Below, piece after piece: positions 22,060 through 30,702 of a DNA stretch of 64,000 nt. Origin of the DNA: Pseudomonas sp. Bout1. GTDB lineage: Bacteria; Pseudomonadota; Gammaproteobacteria; Pseudomonadales; Pseudomonadaceae. Where the stretch lies: positions 4,603,001 through 4,667,000 of the forward strand of contig NZ_JAVIWK010000001.1 in the NCBI RefSeq assembly GCF_034314165.1, given 5' to 3'. Below the pieces are notes generated by a model that was not told the DNA's origin, made no database searches, and saw only the letters and a list, made by a program, of their open reading frames with translations. Every line of letters begins with the position of its first letter. Positions within the stretch are counted from its first letter, which is position 1. A program made the translations under genes and the position numbers.

Positions 22060-23118
22060 TCAGATCGACCTCAGCCAACTTCCCTGCACCGAACTCACCC
22101 GGTTGCGCCCGCTGCTCTTGGCCTCGTACAAGGCCTGGTCGGCATCGTTCAGCCAACTGGTGGCGTCGCCGTGTGCCAGTCGGTACGGCGCCAGGCCGAT
22201 ACTCAGGCTGGCGCGCAAGGTCGGGTCTTGTGCGTAGGCCAATGAGTTGAAGCGGTCGCGCAGGGCGTCCATCACTTCGGTGGCGCGGTTCAGGGGCATG
22301 TCCGGCAGGATCACGCAGAATTCATCGCCGCCATAACGCCCGGCCAGGTCGGTGGCCCGCAGGTTCTGGCGCAACACCTTGCTCAATTGGCGCAGCACGA
22401 TATCGCCGGTGACATGGCCATAGGTGTCGTTGATGGTCTTGAAGTGGTCGATGTCGATCAGCGCGATGGCAGCGCCCTGCTGTTCGCGGCGGCAGCGTTG
22501 GAACTCGATTTCCAGGTGGTCTTTCCAGGCGCCGTGGTTGAGCAGGCCCGACAGGCTGTCGGTGCGGCTCAACGCCAGCAACTCGCGTTTGTGCCGAGCC
22601 AGGGTGATGGCTTGCCGGTAGCAGATCCAGCCCAGGGCCAGCGGGTATAGCATCAGGATCGGCAGGCAGGCGTACAGCTGCACTTCGCTGGTGAGGGTTG
22701 TCACCGCCGGGGTGAACACCAGCAGCGACACGCCGACCCCCAGTGCCTGGGCCACCCAGCCGGCGAGCATAAAGCGTGGGCCGCCAATGGCGACGTTGTT
22801 CATGGTCATCATCGACAAGGTGGTCACGCTGGGCAGCGGATTGAACTGCATGGCGCCCACCCAGAACCCGCCGCAGAACGAGTCGAACAGCAAGTTGCGG
22901 TGTTCCGAACGCAGGGAGTTTTTTGAGTGCCGCGACCATTGATAAGCCACATGCGGCCAGATAAAGGCATTGGCAACCATCAGCACCCAGACCCAAATGG
23001 GCTTATCCAGCGGATAGATGGCGACGGCCACGCAGAGAAACCCGAGGGTCAATCCCAAGGTGCGCGACTTATACAAGCGTGTAGCGAGCGAAAGTCCCTT
23101 TCCTCCTGCGGCTGGCAT
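22060..23118 (-). CDS. Diguanylate cyclase with MASE2-like membrane sensor domain (AdrA/DgcC-like)
   Basis: The 352-residue protein has an N-terminal membrane region with about six hydrophobic segments (residues ~20-185) resembling MASE2, the sensor of AdrA/DgcC. A complete GGDEF domain follows (~200-345). The active-site motif is GRYGGDEFCV, and the inhibitory I-site RATD lies five residues before it, so product feedback is expected. It makes cyclic-di-GMP and, by family analogy, promotes cellulose or biofilm production. No partner EPS genes lie nearby. The first ATG (MPAAGGKG) is kept, as no better start was seen. Confidence 0.92.
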   Translation of the reverse strand: MPAAGGKGLSLATRLYKSRTLGLTLGFLCVAVAIYPLDKPIWVWVLMVANAFIWPHVAYQWSRHSKNSLRSEHRNLLFDSFCGGFWVGAMQFNPLPSVTTLSMMTMNNVAIGGPRFMLAGWVAQALGVGVSLLVFTPAVTTLTSEVQLYACLPILMLYPLALGWICYRQAITLARHKRELLALSRTDSLSGLLNHGAWKDHLEIEFQRCRREQQGAAIALIDIDHFKTINDTYGHVTGDIVLRQLSKVLRQNLRATDLAGRYGGDEFCVILPDMPLNRATEVMDALRDRFNSLAYAQDPTLRASLSIGLAPYRLAHGDATSWLNDADQALYEAKSSGRNRVSSVQGSWLRSI

Positions 23119-23197
23119 GATCTGGCTTGATCCTGGATGAATGCACGAAGTCTATCAGGGCAACGGCAAATCGCCACTACCGCTCATAAGCTGGCCT

Positions 23198-23833
23198 TCA
23201 GTTGGAAAAGCCCCGCGCCAGCATCAACGCCACGCCCAGCAGCAGCACCGCCGTGGCCCGTTGCAGCAGCACCCGGCGCCGGGGGTTTTCCAGCACGTGC
23301 TTGATACGCTGGCCGAAATAGCAATACAGGCAACCGCTGGCAAATTGCAGCAGCAGGAAGGTCAGGCCGAGGATCGCAATGTCGGCGGCGGCGCTGCCCT
23401 GGCCGATGGCGGCAAACTGCGGGAATACCGCGCTGAACAGGATGATCGCCTTGGGATTCGACAACCCGGTGAGCAGGCCCTTGCCGAACAGGCTGCGGGC
23501 ATTTTCCGGGGTTGCATCATGGGTAGTAATCGTCACCCCGCTGCTGGTCCATTGCTTGTAGGCCAGGTAAAGGATGTACGCGACGCCCACCACCTGGATG
23601 ATCCGGGTGATCAGCGGGTAGTCCTTGATCAGTTCGGAAAAGCCCACGGCAAAGATCAGGATAGAGACCAGGTACGAAACACTCGCTCCGAACTGCGCCG
23701 GCAAGGAGCGGCGCAGGCCGTCTTTGAGGCCGAGGCTTAACAGCAACAAGGTCATGGGGCCGGGGCTGAATGCCAGGGTGGTGCACAACAGCAGGAAGTA
23801 CAAAAACGAAGACAGCGTCAGCGCGGTGGCCAT
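23198..23833 (-). CDS. LysE/RhtB family amino-acid exporter
   Basis: This 211-residue inner-membrane protein has six predicted helices, with the LysE-family signature near the N-terminus (LAFSPGPMTLLLLSLGLKDG) and GLLTGLSNPKAIILF mid-protein. Family members export amino acids or related metabolites. It is divergent from a MocR-type regulator gene, and the shared ~130-base gap contains a perfect 16-base palindrome. The regulator probably controls this exporter, a common MocR/LysE arrangement. Confidence 0.88.
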   Translation of the reverse strand: MATALTLSSFLYFLLLCTTLAFSPGPMTLLLLSLGLKDGLRRSLPAQFGASVSYLVSILIFAVGFSELIKDYPLITRIIQVVGVAYILYLAYKQWTSSGVTITTHDATPENARSLFGKGLLTGLSNPKAIILFSAVFPQFAAIGQGSAAADIAILGLTFLLLQFASGCLYCYFGQRIKHVLENPRRRVLLQRATAVLLLGVALMLARGFSN

Positions 23834-23895
23834 GGTGTTGGATTCACAGCAGGAAGTAAGGCGTGCAGTCTAGGGCGCACCTCGCGCCAGAGGCA

Positions 23896-23937
23896 GGTAA
23901 ACTCTGTGGATATATGCGCAGACTTTACCGGTAAAGT
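23896..23937. promoter_or_regulatory. Palindrome and direct repeat in the LysE/MocR intergenic region (candidate operator)
   Basis: ACTTTACCGGTAAAGT (23922-23937) is a perfect 16-base palindrome. Its right half GGTAAAGT is repeated directly as GGTAAACT 34 bases upstream (23896-23903). It sits 25 bases before the regulator start and ~90 before the exporter start. MocR/PdxR proteins are known to bind paired repeats in such divergent gaps; the assignment here is inference. Confidence 0.65.
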
Positions 23938-23962
23938 TGGCGGCAAACCTAAGGACAGTGCG

Positions 23963-25366
23963 ATGCCAATCCCCGCGATTCACTTTCATGACCAAGCGCC
24001 GAAGGTGCAGCAGATCGTCGACGCCCTGGCTCACGCGATTGAGCAAGGCGAGTTGGCCGCTGGTAGCAAACTGCCGTCGGTACGTGAGTTGGGAGCCTTG
24101 CTTGGCGTCGGAAAATTTACCGTTAACGAGGCGCTGGACCGCCTGCGTGGGCGCCACCTGCTGACCTCCAGCCAAGGCCGTGGGCATTTTGTTGCCAACA
24201 GCCAGGCGCAGGTGTCCTCCAGCACCTGGGTCGACTTACTGCCCCAGGACTTGCTCAGTGTGCTGCGCCGCCCATTGTCCACGGCCCAGGGCGACCTGCG
24301 CCCCGGCGGCGGCCACCTGCCAGAAGACTGGCTGGACTGCGACGTGTTGCGCCAGGCGATGCGCAGCGCGGTGCGCGCTCCCACGCTGCGTATCGCCGGG
24401 CTGGGCACCCCGGCGGGCCTGCTGCCATTGCGCCAGGCTCTGCAACAGAAACTGCACGGTGAAGGCTTGTCGGTGCCGGTGGAGCAGATCATCACCACGC
24501 CTAACACGGTGCAGGGGCTGGACATGCTGATGCGCCTGCTGGCGCGGCCTGGGGACACGGTGTTGCTGGATGCGCCGTGTTATTTCAACTTCCACGCCAA
24601 CCTGGCGTTGCATGGGGTCAAGGTGGTGACGATCGCCCGGCGGCCTGATGGTTTTGATTTTGTCGCGCTTGAACAGTTGTTCGCGCACCATCGTCCCAGC
24701 CTGTATCTGACCACCAGTGTGCTGCATAACCCGACCGGGCATTCGTTCAGTCCGAGCCAGGCGTTTCGGTTGTTGCAACTGGCCCGGGAGTATCACTGCC
24801 ATATCGTTGAGGATGATCTTTACGGGGATTTGCACCCTAACCCGCCGCCGCGTTTGGCGACTTTGGCGGGGTTGGAGCAGGTGACATATCTGTCGGGATT
24901 TTCGAAGGTGCTGACGGCGAATGCGCGGGTCAGTTATGTGGTGGCGGCGCCGCAGTTGGCGGCAAACTTGACCAATATGAAACTGATGAGCGGCGGGATT
25001 ACATCGGAATTGTTTGAGCAGATTGTGTATCGGCTGCTGAGTGAGGGCGGGTATGCCAGGCATCGCAAGCGCATGGTTCAGCGGCTGCTGGAGGCAGGGG
25101 GGCGGGTTGAGCAATGGCTGCGACGGTGTGGGTGTGAGTTGCCGATGGGGTATGAGGGGGGGATGTTTATCTGGGCACGATTGCCGGCGGGAGTTAACGG
25201 TGAGCAGTTGGCTGAGGCCGGTTTAAAACGCGCGATGGTGTTGGCGCCGGGGGCGTTGTTTGGGTATGAGCCGGGGTTGCGGGATTTTATGCGGTTTAAT
25301 GTGGCGCATTGCGATGAGGCCAGGCTTCAGGCGGAATTTGAGGGGTTGCTGCGGGCGCGGTTATAG
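23963..25366 (+). CDS. MocR-type transcriptional regulator (GntR HTH plus aminotransferase fold)
   Basis: The ~467-residue protein has a GntR winged helix (residues ~10-80; AGSKLPSVRELGALLGVGKFTVNEALDRL) joined to a fold-type I aminotransferase-like domain (~110-465). PLP-site features are present: NPTGHSFSP, the Asp in HIVEDDLYGD and the Schiff-base lysine in SGFSKVLTANARVSYV. The start is ATG 23963 with AAGGA eight bases upstream; an in-frame upstream ATG lies inside the operator palindrome and is unlikely. Such regulators sense PLP adducts of amino acids and usually control the divergent gene, here a LysE exporter, plus themselves. The last third has unusually G/T-rich codon use compared with the first half. 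Confidence 0.9.
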   Translation: MPIPAIHFHDQAPKVQQIVDALAHAIEQGELAAGSKLPSVRELGALLGVGKFTVNEALDRLRGRHLLTSSQGRGHFVANSQAQVSSSTWVDLLPQDLLSVLRRPLSTAQGDLRPGGGHLPEDWLDCDVLRQAMRSAVRAPTLRIAGLGTPAGLLPLRQALQQKLHGEGLSVPVEQIITTPNTVQGLDMLMRLLARPGDTVLLDAPCYFNFHANLALHGVKVVTIARRPDGFDFVALEQLFAHHRPSLYLTTSVLHNPTGHSFSPSQAFRLLQLAREYHCHIVEDDLYGDLHPNPPPRLATLAGLEQVTYLSGFSKVLTANARVSYVVAAPQLAANLTNMKLMSGGITSELFEQIVYRLLSEGGYARHRKRMVQRLLEAGGRVEQWLRRCGCELPMGYEGGMFIWARLPAGVNGEQLAEAGLKRAMVLAPGALFGYEPGLRDFMRFNVAHCDEARLQAEFEGLLRARL

Positions 25367-25375
25367 GCAGTAAAA

Positions 25376-25400
25376 GGCGCCAACTCAAAGAGCTGGCGCC
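25376..25400 (-). terminator. Rho-independent terminator of the PPC-domain gene
   Basis: GGCGCCA...TGGCGCC with a short A/G-rich loop; read on the minus strand the stem is followed directly by TTTTA. It lies ~35 bases after the stop of the minus-strand gene and also sits just after the convergent MocR gene. Confidence 0.7.
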
Positions 25401-25436
25401 GGTGTTACGGATTAAGTGGCGGGTTGATCAGCACCT

Positions 25437-26915
25437 TTACCGTTCACTTGAGATCAGGCGCTGGCTGCAGATATGAGCCATGCTGACCGGGGTACCGGCA
25501 CCGCCCACGCCGACATCCGGATACTCCTCGATGCGCAGGCGCCAGACCGCGTAGTTGTAGTTGGTCTCCCAAGTGTTTTTATAACCTGATTCGTATGACA
25601 CGTACCTCACCGTCGCCTCACCCGAGCAGTTGCCCAGGTTGACCGAACCGGATGCTGCGCCTGAAACGCCGGTCGCTGAACCGTAATAAGGGATATACAC
25701 CGGCAGGTAGGTATTACGATTGACGTGCTTGTCGAGTTGCAGATAAGGCGTCAACCCCATTAGGCGTTTACCGGTGCTGTCGGCCCACGTCACTGCCCAG
25801 CTCAGGTTACGCGTCGCCTGGGTGGTCATGAACGGGTCGTAATCATTGGCCGAGGCCGGGATCCGGACCACGTTGTCACCTTGCACACTGTGGCTCAACA
25901 CCTCGGGTGTGGAGCCCAGAGACAGCTTGTAGCGCGCGGTGGCATTCCAGGCCGCCTTCGGGTTAGGTCGAACCCGCACGTTCACCACGCCATTAACCGA
26001 TGGCGATGCCCATGTAATTTTCTCCTTGGGGTTGATCTCGATCCATTTAACGCCGTCGAAATACTCGGAAACCCACTGGCCCCGATCGCTTTCTTTCACG
26101 CCGTCGAAATAGGCACTGACTTTCTGCCCGCGCAGGGCCTTGAAGGAAAAGTAGTCCTCATCGGTAGCCGTGTCGGAGTTACCCGTGACGTAGTTCAAGG
26201 TGTCGGGCAGTTGATAAGCCGTTTCGAAACTGTCATTGGGCTCGAAATCGTCAATCGCCATGTTGATATCAACGCCGAAACTGAACGGCGAACCGTCAGC
26301 CGCGTTTGCGTGCATGAACCAGTAGTAGTCGCCTGGGGGCAGCACTCCGGCCAACACTTCATTGGCATTGCCTGGGTTATCCGACGTCCCGAGGGAGGTA
26401 ATATTGTTCTGGCCGTCGTCCTGGAACAGGGTCAGCGACATGTTGGTGGCAGCACTCTGGCCTACCAGCATCACAGTCGCCCGTGCCTTTTGGGGTACGT
26501 TGAAGTGGTAGCACACATCATTATTGGTTTGCACACCGTCCAGGTTATACATCTGGTTGATGCCGAGCGTCTGGCACAGCGGCGTGAAAGCCTCGGCCGC
26601 CGCGGCCTTGGCATCGACCTTGGCGCTATCGGCCTCCACAGACTGTGTGACCACAACCCCGCTTGAGGCCTTGGCTGCCTGCACCGGCTTCTTCGGCTGC
26701 TGCGAGGTTTGGATTTTCCCAAGGAAGGTAGCCGACGCTTTCTGCGTGGTGATGTGCCCGCCACTCTTGAGGGCTTTTTGCAGCGCTTGCTGCAACGGTT
26801 GCTGCAACGGTTGCGGCGTCAAGTGTGCGGGGTATTGCTCGGCCAGGGCATAAGCCGATACGAAGCAGGAGGCCGCGAGGGCAGCTCCAAGCATGAACGC
26901 TTTTTTCGATTTCAT
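25437..26915 (-). CDS. Secreted protein with PPC-like domain, function unknown
   Basis: The 492-residue protein has a Sec signal peptide (MKSKKAFMLGAALAASCFVSAYALA), then a Gln/Leu repeat (QPLQQPLQQALQKAL, ~35-50) and a low-complexity Lys/Ala linker (to ~110). A bacterial pre-peptidase C-terminal (PPC)-like beta domain follows (DDFEPNDSFETAYQLPDTLN; DEDYFSFKALRGQKV, ~215-290). The C-terminal ~200 residues are not recognised; cysteines appear as an isolated few. Within the PPC domain, VSAYFDGVKESDRGQ and VSEYFDGVKWIE look like a short tandem duplication. No peptidase catalytic motif was found, so it is probably an exported binding or structural protein. A LexA-type box lies ~80 bases upstream. 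GGATGGAT serves as a weak RBS. Confidence 0.8.
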   Translation of the reverse strand: MKSKKAFMLGAALAASCFVSAYALAEQYPAHLTPQPLQQPLQQALQKALKSGGHITTQKASATFLGKIQTSQQPKKPVQAAKASSGVVVTQSVEADSAKVDAKAAAAEAFTPLCQTLGINQMYNLDGVQTNNDVCYHFNVPQKARATVMLVGQSAATNMSLTLFQDDGQNNITSLGTSDNPGNANEVLAGVLPPGDYYWFMHANAADGSPFSFGVDINMAIDDFEPNDSFETAYQLPDTLNYVTGNSDTATDEDYFSFKALRGQKVSAYFDGVKESDRGQWVSEYFDGVKWIEINPKEKITWASPSVNGVVNVRVRPNPKAAWNATARYKLSLGSTPEVLSHSVQGDNVVRIPASANDYDPFMTTQATRNLSWAVTWADSTGKRLMGLTPYLQLDKHVNRNTYLPVYIPYYGSATGVSGAASGSVNLGNCSGEATVRYVSYESGYKNTWETNYNYAVWRLRIEEYPDVGVGGAGTPVSMAHICSQRLISSER

Positions 26916-26948
26916 TTTTTATCCATCCATAGTTAAAAAATTGAAGCT

Positions 26949-26976
26949 CAGGTGATCGGCGACATCCGGTCACCTG
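26949..26976. other. Hairpin in the 5' leader of the PPC-domain gene
   Basis: AGGTGATCGG and CCGGTCACCT form a 10-bp stem with one mismatch and a six-base loop, between the LexA-like box and the start codon. It would be within the 5' leader if transcription starts near that box. It may affect translation or mRNA stability; function is inferred only. Confidence 0.45.
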
Positions 26977-26992
26977 GGATGGAATGTAGGCC

Positions 26993-27016
26993 AATACTGT
27001 ATGCATGTACAGTATT
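26993..27016. promoter_or_regulatory. LexA-type SOS box upstream of the PPC-domain gene
   Basis: CTGTATGCATGTACAG fits CTGT-N8-ACAG, and the symmetry extends to 9-bp arms AATACTGTA/TACAGTATT. That is an excellent match to gamma-proteobacterial LexA operators. It is ~80 bases upstream of the 26915 start; the opposite side has only the 3' end of another minus-strand gene, so the PPC gene is the only candidate target. Confidence 0.7.
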
Positions 27017-27172
27017 TTTTAACTAAATTGTGAGATAACTCTTTCTCGCACGTAGGAAAATACAACAAATCCCGCCAGCAAAAGTTTAGGCCAAACCGCC
27101 CGGATGAATGCGAGGCCTTCCGTCAACATGCCCGGCAACCGGGATTTCAAACTGAGGTGGTGTGTGGTGCGC

Positions 27173-28237
27173 TCAATACCCAGTCATCTCCAGGTACCCA
27201 ACCCCGCCCTGAAATTTTACCGGCCCTTCCCAGTAAGGAATGCTCAGGTTCATCCAGGCTTTTGGGTTGAGCGCTTGTGTGGTGATATCCAGATGCTTGC
27301 CCGGAATTTTCAGCGACCACTGGGTAGGAATATTGCGCCCATCGATGGCGGTGGTGCCCAGTGGCGTCAGTTGAATATCCTGGTTGTGCAAGGTCTGCGT
27401 GTGGCCCTCCTTGTCGATCCAGGTCCCGGTGAGGTACGACGGCCCATCCTTTTGTCGTACCCGAAACAGCATTAACTGCTCGCCGCCGTCCAGGTGCAGG
27501 GAGAACCAGTCCCAGCCGGTCTGGCTGGCGGTCAGCGGCTGGCTGCTCCATTCGCGGTCGAGCCAGGCGGTACCGCTGACCTGGTAGGTTGTGCCGTCGA
27601 TAGTCACGCGGCCATCCGCCTGGAAGAACGGTTGGCTGTAGTAGTACGACGCCTGGCCCTGGTCGGATTTGCGGCTGTAGCCGTTATCACCCTGGAGCAC
27701 CAGCGGGCGGCTGGAGGTCAGGTGCAGGTCGTAGTTGAAATGCTTCCCGCCAGCGGCAAGTTGCATGTCGGCCAGAGGGTTGGCGGCACCGGGGCGGCTG
27801 GCGAAATTCCAGTCATCGATCCAGGCAGTGAACGGCACCGCCTGGGCGCCTGCCTGCCCCACGCCGCCGCGGGCATAGCGTTCGGTGGCGTAATGGTGGG
27901 TGGCCGTGGTGACGGCGGCGTGGCCCAGCCAGATGGTCGAATCGTGCCAGCCAGGTTGTGTGGGCCCAGCCTTGAGCGCGTTGCGAAACAGCGTCCATTG
28001 CACGCCGTAGGCATTGCCCTCGGCGTCCTTGAGGTTGGCGGTGAGGTACCACCATTCAATGCGATAGCCGTCATGGGGCCCGTGGTCCTCGGGGAAGCTG
28101 AAGACCTTGCCGGGCAGCACTTGGGCAAAGTCCGCCGACTGGCTGCCCAGCCCGGCGAAACTCTCTTCAGGTGCCGAGGGTTTGTCGCACGCGCCCAGCA
28201 GCAGGAACGTCGCCCACAGCAGGTACTTAATCTTCAT
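27173..28237 (-). CDS. AttH/CrtC-like lipoprotein
   Basis: The 354-residue protein has a lipoprotein signal (MKIKYLLWATFLLLGAC, lipobox LGAC). The body matches the AttH/carotenoid-1,2-hydratase-like lipocalin-fold family: HDGYRIEWWYLTANL, a Trp-rich WIDDWNF, and GTAWLDREWSSQPL. It overlaps the 3' end of the FtsX-type permease by 11 bases and closes an ATPase-permease-lipoprotein operon equivalent to attE-F/G-H. The biochemical function of AttH is unknown. A role with the transporter in moving or modifying a lipid or lipophilic substrate at the envelope is inferred from the conserved operon. Confidence 0.87.
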   Translation of the reverse strand: MKIKYLLWATFLLLGACDKPSAPEESFAGLGSQSADFAQVLPGKVFSFPEDHGPHDGYRIEWWYLTANLKDAEGNAYGVQWTLFRNALKAGPTQPGWHDSTIWLGHAAVTTATHHYATERYARGGVGQAGAQAVPFTAWIDDWNFASRPGAANPLADMQLAAGGKHFNYDLHLTSSRPLVLQGDNGYSRKSDQGQASYYYSQPFFQADGRVTIDGTTYQVSGTAWLDREWSSQPLTASQTGWDWFSLHLDGGEQLMLFRVRQKDGPSYLTGTWIDKEGHTQTLHNQDIQLTPLGTTAIDGRNIPTQWSLKIPGKHLDITTQALNPKAWMNLSIPYWEGPVKFQGGVGYLEMTGY

Positions 28238-30701
28238 TGGCGAAGGTCCTCAGCAAATCCGTCGGGCGGCTGCGGTACAGCTGCCACAAGGGCCAGGCCG
28301 ACGCCAGCAACGTGGCGAACATTGCCAGGCCCAACAGTTGCACCAGTTGCCATGGGAACACCTGCAACGGCAGGCGCCAGCCAAAGGCCTGGACGTTGAT
28401 CACCACATCCAGGCACCAAGCCAGCAGCAAGCCCAACGGTAGCGCCAGCACCAGGGTCAGCACCGCCAGCAGCCAGGTTTGGCCGAGGTTCAGCAGCATC
28501 AGTTGGCGGCGTGTGACGCCCAGCGCCCACAGCGGTGCCAACTGGCCGAGGCGGCTTTGACTCTGGGTCAGCAGGCTGATGAACAACGCCACACCGGCAA
28601 CGCCCAGGGTCAGGCTGTTGAGGGCGGCGGTGGCGGCAAACGTCCGTTCGAAGACCTGGCTCGACCAACCCTTGAGTTGCTGCTGGTCGACGATGCGGCT
28701 GTCTTCCAGGGCAAACCGGCCCTGCACTTCACGCACCAGTGGCGGCACATCACCCGGCAACACTCGCAGGTTGAAACGTGCCGGCGACAACCCCGGCCAG
28801 TGCTGCAACAGGTGTCGCGAATTCACCAGCAGATGGCCCTTGGGGTTGCCGTAGTCGGCGTAAACCCCCACGACCTTGGGCGACCACGGGCCCTGGGGCG
28901 TGGGGATGTTGATGACATCGCCCAACCGCACCTTGAGCCTGCGCGCCATTTGCTCACTGAGCATCAGGGTGTCGTCTTGCAGCAACTGGCCCCATGGATC
29001 CGCCGCCGCTTCCAGCAACGGCCAATGCTGGCGATAGGTCGGGTCGTCAACCACGCCGAACAGGTCAGCCGGCCAACCTTGCAACTGCACCGCGACCTGC
29101 CAGGTAGGCAGCACCGTCTGCACCAGCGGTTGCTGCGCCAGCCAGGTTTGCAAGGCCTCGGCCTGGGCCGGGTTTTGCGGGTTGAGGTACAGCTCGGCCG
29201 TCAGGCGTTGTTCCAGCCAGTTATTGAAGGTGTGGCGAAAGCCCGAGGTCATCGAACCCGCGCCGATGTTGGCGGCCAACGCCAGCAGCAACGCCATCAG
29301 CGCCAGGCTCAGGGCCGGCAATTGCTGGCGGCAATCGGCGAGAAACCATTGCCCCAGCACCGAACGGCTGCGCCCCAATACCGCCTTGAGCACACCATTG
29401 AGCACCACCGGCAAGCTCAATGCAGCGCCCAGCAACAAGGCGGCCATCAATACAAAACCGCTGGCCAGGCTATCGCCGAACACCAGCGCCAGCAGCGCGA
29501 TCAATAAGGCCGCGCCGGCCACCCAGCCCTGGCGTCGCAGCCAGCGCCCATGGGCGTGGTGCCAAGCCTGGGCATTGGCCAGCGCCAACAACGGCAAACG
29601 CGCCGCTCGCCACAAGCTGCTGGCCCCGGCAAGCACGGCACCGAGCAAACCCAGGCCCAAACCACTGAGCCACCACAGCGGGCTGAGGCTCAATTGGCCG
29701 GGCACTTCGGCGCCATACAGGCCGCGTAAACTCGCCGCCACATCCGGTAGCAGCAGGCTGGCCAGCACGTACCCACTGGCGACACCGGCCAGGCCACCGA
29801 GCACGGCCAGGCCACCCAGCTCGACCGCCAGGCTGAGGATCAGCATCCGCGCGCTGACCCCGCACGCACGCAAGGTTCGCAGCAGGCCACGCCGTTGCTC
29901 CAGGGCCAGGCCGATGGCGGCGTGCACGATAAACAGTCCCACCACAAAGGACAAAAAGCCTAATGCATCGAGGTTCAGGTGAAAGCTTTCGGTGAGGCGT
30001 GCGAGGTTGTTTTCCTCGGCCTGCTTGAGCTGCAATTGCGCGCCCAGTTCCGGCGGCAAGGCGCGATGCGCGGCGGCGAAAGCCTTGTCCAGCAACAACC
30101 GCGACAGGCGTTGAGGCATGTCCAGCAGCGGCTGGGCAAAGCCGATATCCGTCAGCAACACACCGGGGGCCATGTCTGCTTGAGCATGCAGGGGCGGCAG
30201 GGCCAGGCCACTGGCCGTCAGCGGCTGGTCGCCCTCCTTCAGGCCCAGCGCCTGCAAGGTCTGCGGCGCGATCCAGGTGCGCCCCGGCGGGTTGAAGAAC
30301 GCGACCATCTGTGCCCGGTCGAGGGTCTGCCCGGCTACTGCGCCACCGCCAGGCAATGACACCGGGTCGATGCCCATCACTTGCAGGCGCTGGTCTTCAT
30401 GCCCCTTGAGTATCACGCGGCCTTGCACCACTGGCGACACCGGCCAACCCGCACGCCGCAACTCGGCAAACAGCGCCTGAGGGAAACTGGCACCGTCCGG
30501 TGCACTGAGGCTGGCCTGGGGTTCACCGCCGATCAGTTGGCTGGCCCGGGCATAGCTGTCGCGCGCCTGGCTGTTGAGGGCTTGCACGCCGGTCAACAGC
30601 GCGGTGGCCAGCCACAAGCCGGTAAGCACGCTGAAAAACTGCACAGGGTGGCGGCGCCAATGGCTGAACAGGGCGCGCAGTGTCCAATAGAAAATACGCA
30701 T
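28227..30701 (-). CDS. FtsX-like ABC transporter permease (AttF/AttG type)
   Basis: The ~824-residue inner-membrane protein is a MacB/FtsX-type permease with two FtsX cores: one TM near the N-terminus, clusters of TMs around residues 260-400 and 430-500, and a C-terminal set at ~700-810, separated by extracytoplasmic domains. I choose ATG 30701 (MRIFYWTLRALFSHWRRHP), one base after the ATPase stop (TGA-A-ATG), rather than in-frame ATGs inside the ATPase gene. It pairs with the upstream ATPase and downstream AttH-like lipoprotein, and is probably a lipoprotein- or lipid-handling transporter of the LolCDE/MacB superfamily. Confidence 0.88.
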   Translation of the reverse strand: MRIFYWTLRALFSHWRRHPVQFFSVLTGLWLATALLTGVQALNSQARDSYARASQLIGGEPQASLSAPDGASFPQALFAELRRAGWPVSPVVQGRVILKGHEDQRLQVMGIDPVSLPGGGAVAGQTLDRAQMVAFFNPPGRTWIAPQTLQALGLKEGDQPLTASGLALPPLHAQADMAPGVLLTDIGFAQPLLDMPQRLSRLLLDKAFAAAHRALPPELGAQLQLKQAEENNLARLTESFHLNLDALGFLSFVVGLFIVHAAIGLALEQRRGLLRTLRACGVSARMLILSLAVELGGLAVLGGLAGVASGYVLASLLLPDVAASLRGLYGAEVPGQLSLSPLWWLSGLGLGLLGAVLAGASSLWRAARLPLLALANAQAWHHAHGRWLRRQGWVAGAALLIALLALVFGDSLASGFVLMAALLLGAALSLPVVLNGVLKAVLGRSRSVLGQWFLADCRQQLPALSLALMALLLALAANIGAGSMTSGFRHTFNNWLEQRLTAELYLNPQNPAQAEALQTWLAQQPLVQTVLPTWQVAVQLQGWPADLFGVVDDPTYRQHWPLLEAAADPWGQLLQDDTLMLSEQMARRLKVRLGDVINIPTPQGPWSPKVVGVYADYGNPKGHLLVNSRHLLQHWPGLSPARFNLRVLPGDVPPLVREVQGRFALEDSRIVDQQQLKGWSSQVFERTFAATAALNSLTLGVAGVALFISLLTQSQSRLGQLAPLWALGVTRRQLMLLNLGQTWLLAVLTLVLALPLGLLLAWCLDVVINVQAFGWRLPLQVFPWQLVQLLGLAMFATLLASAWPLWQLYRSRPTDLLRTFANED

Positions 30702-30702
30702 T

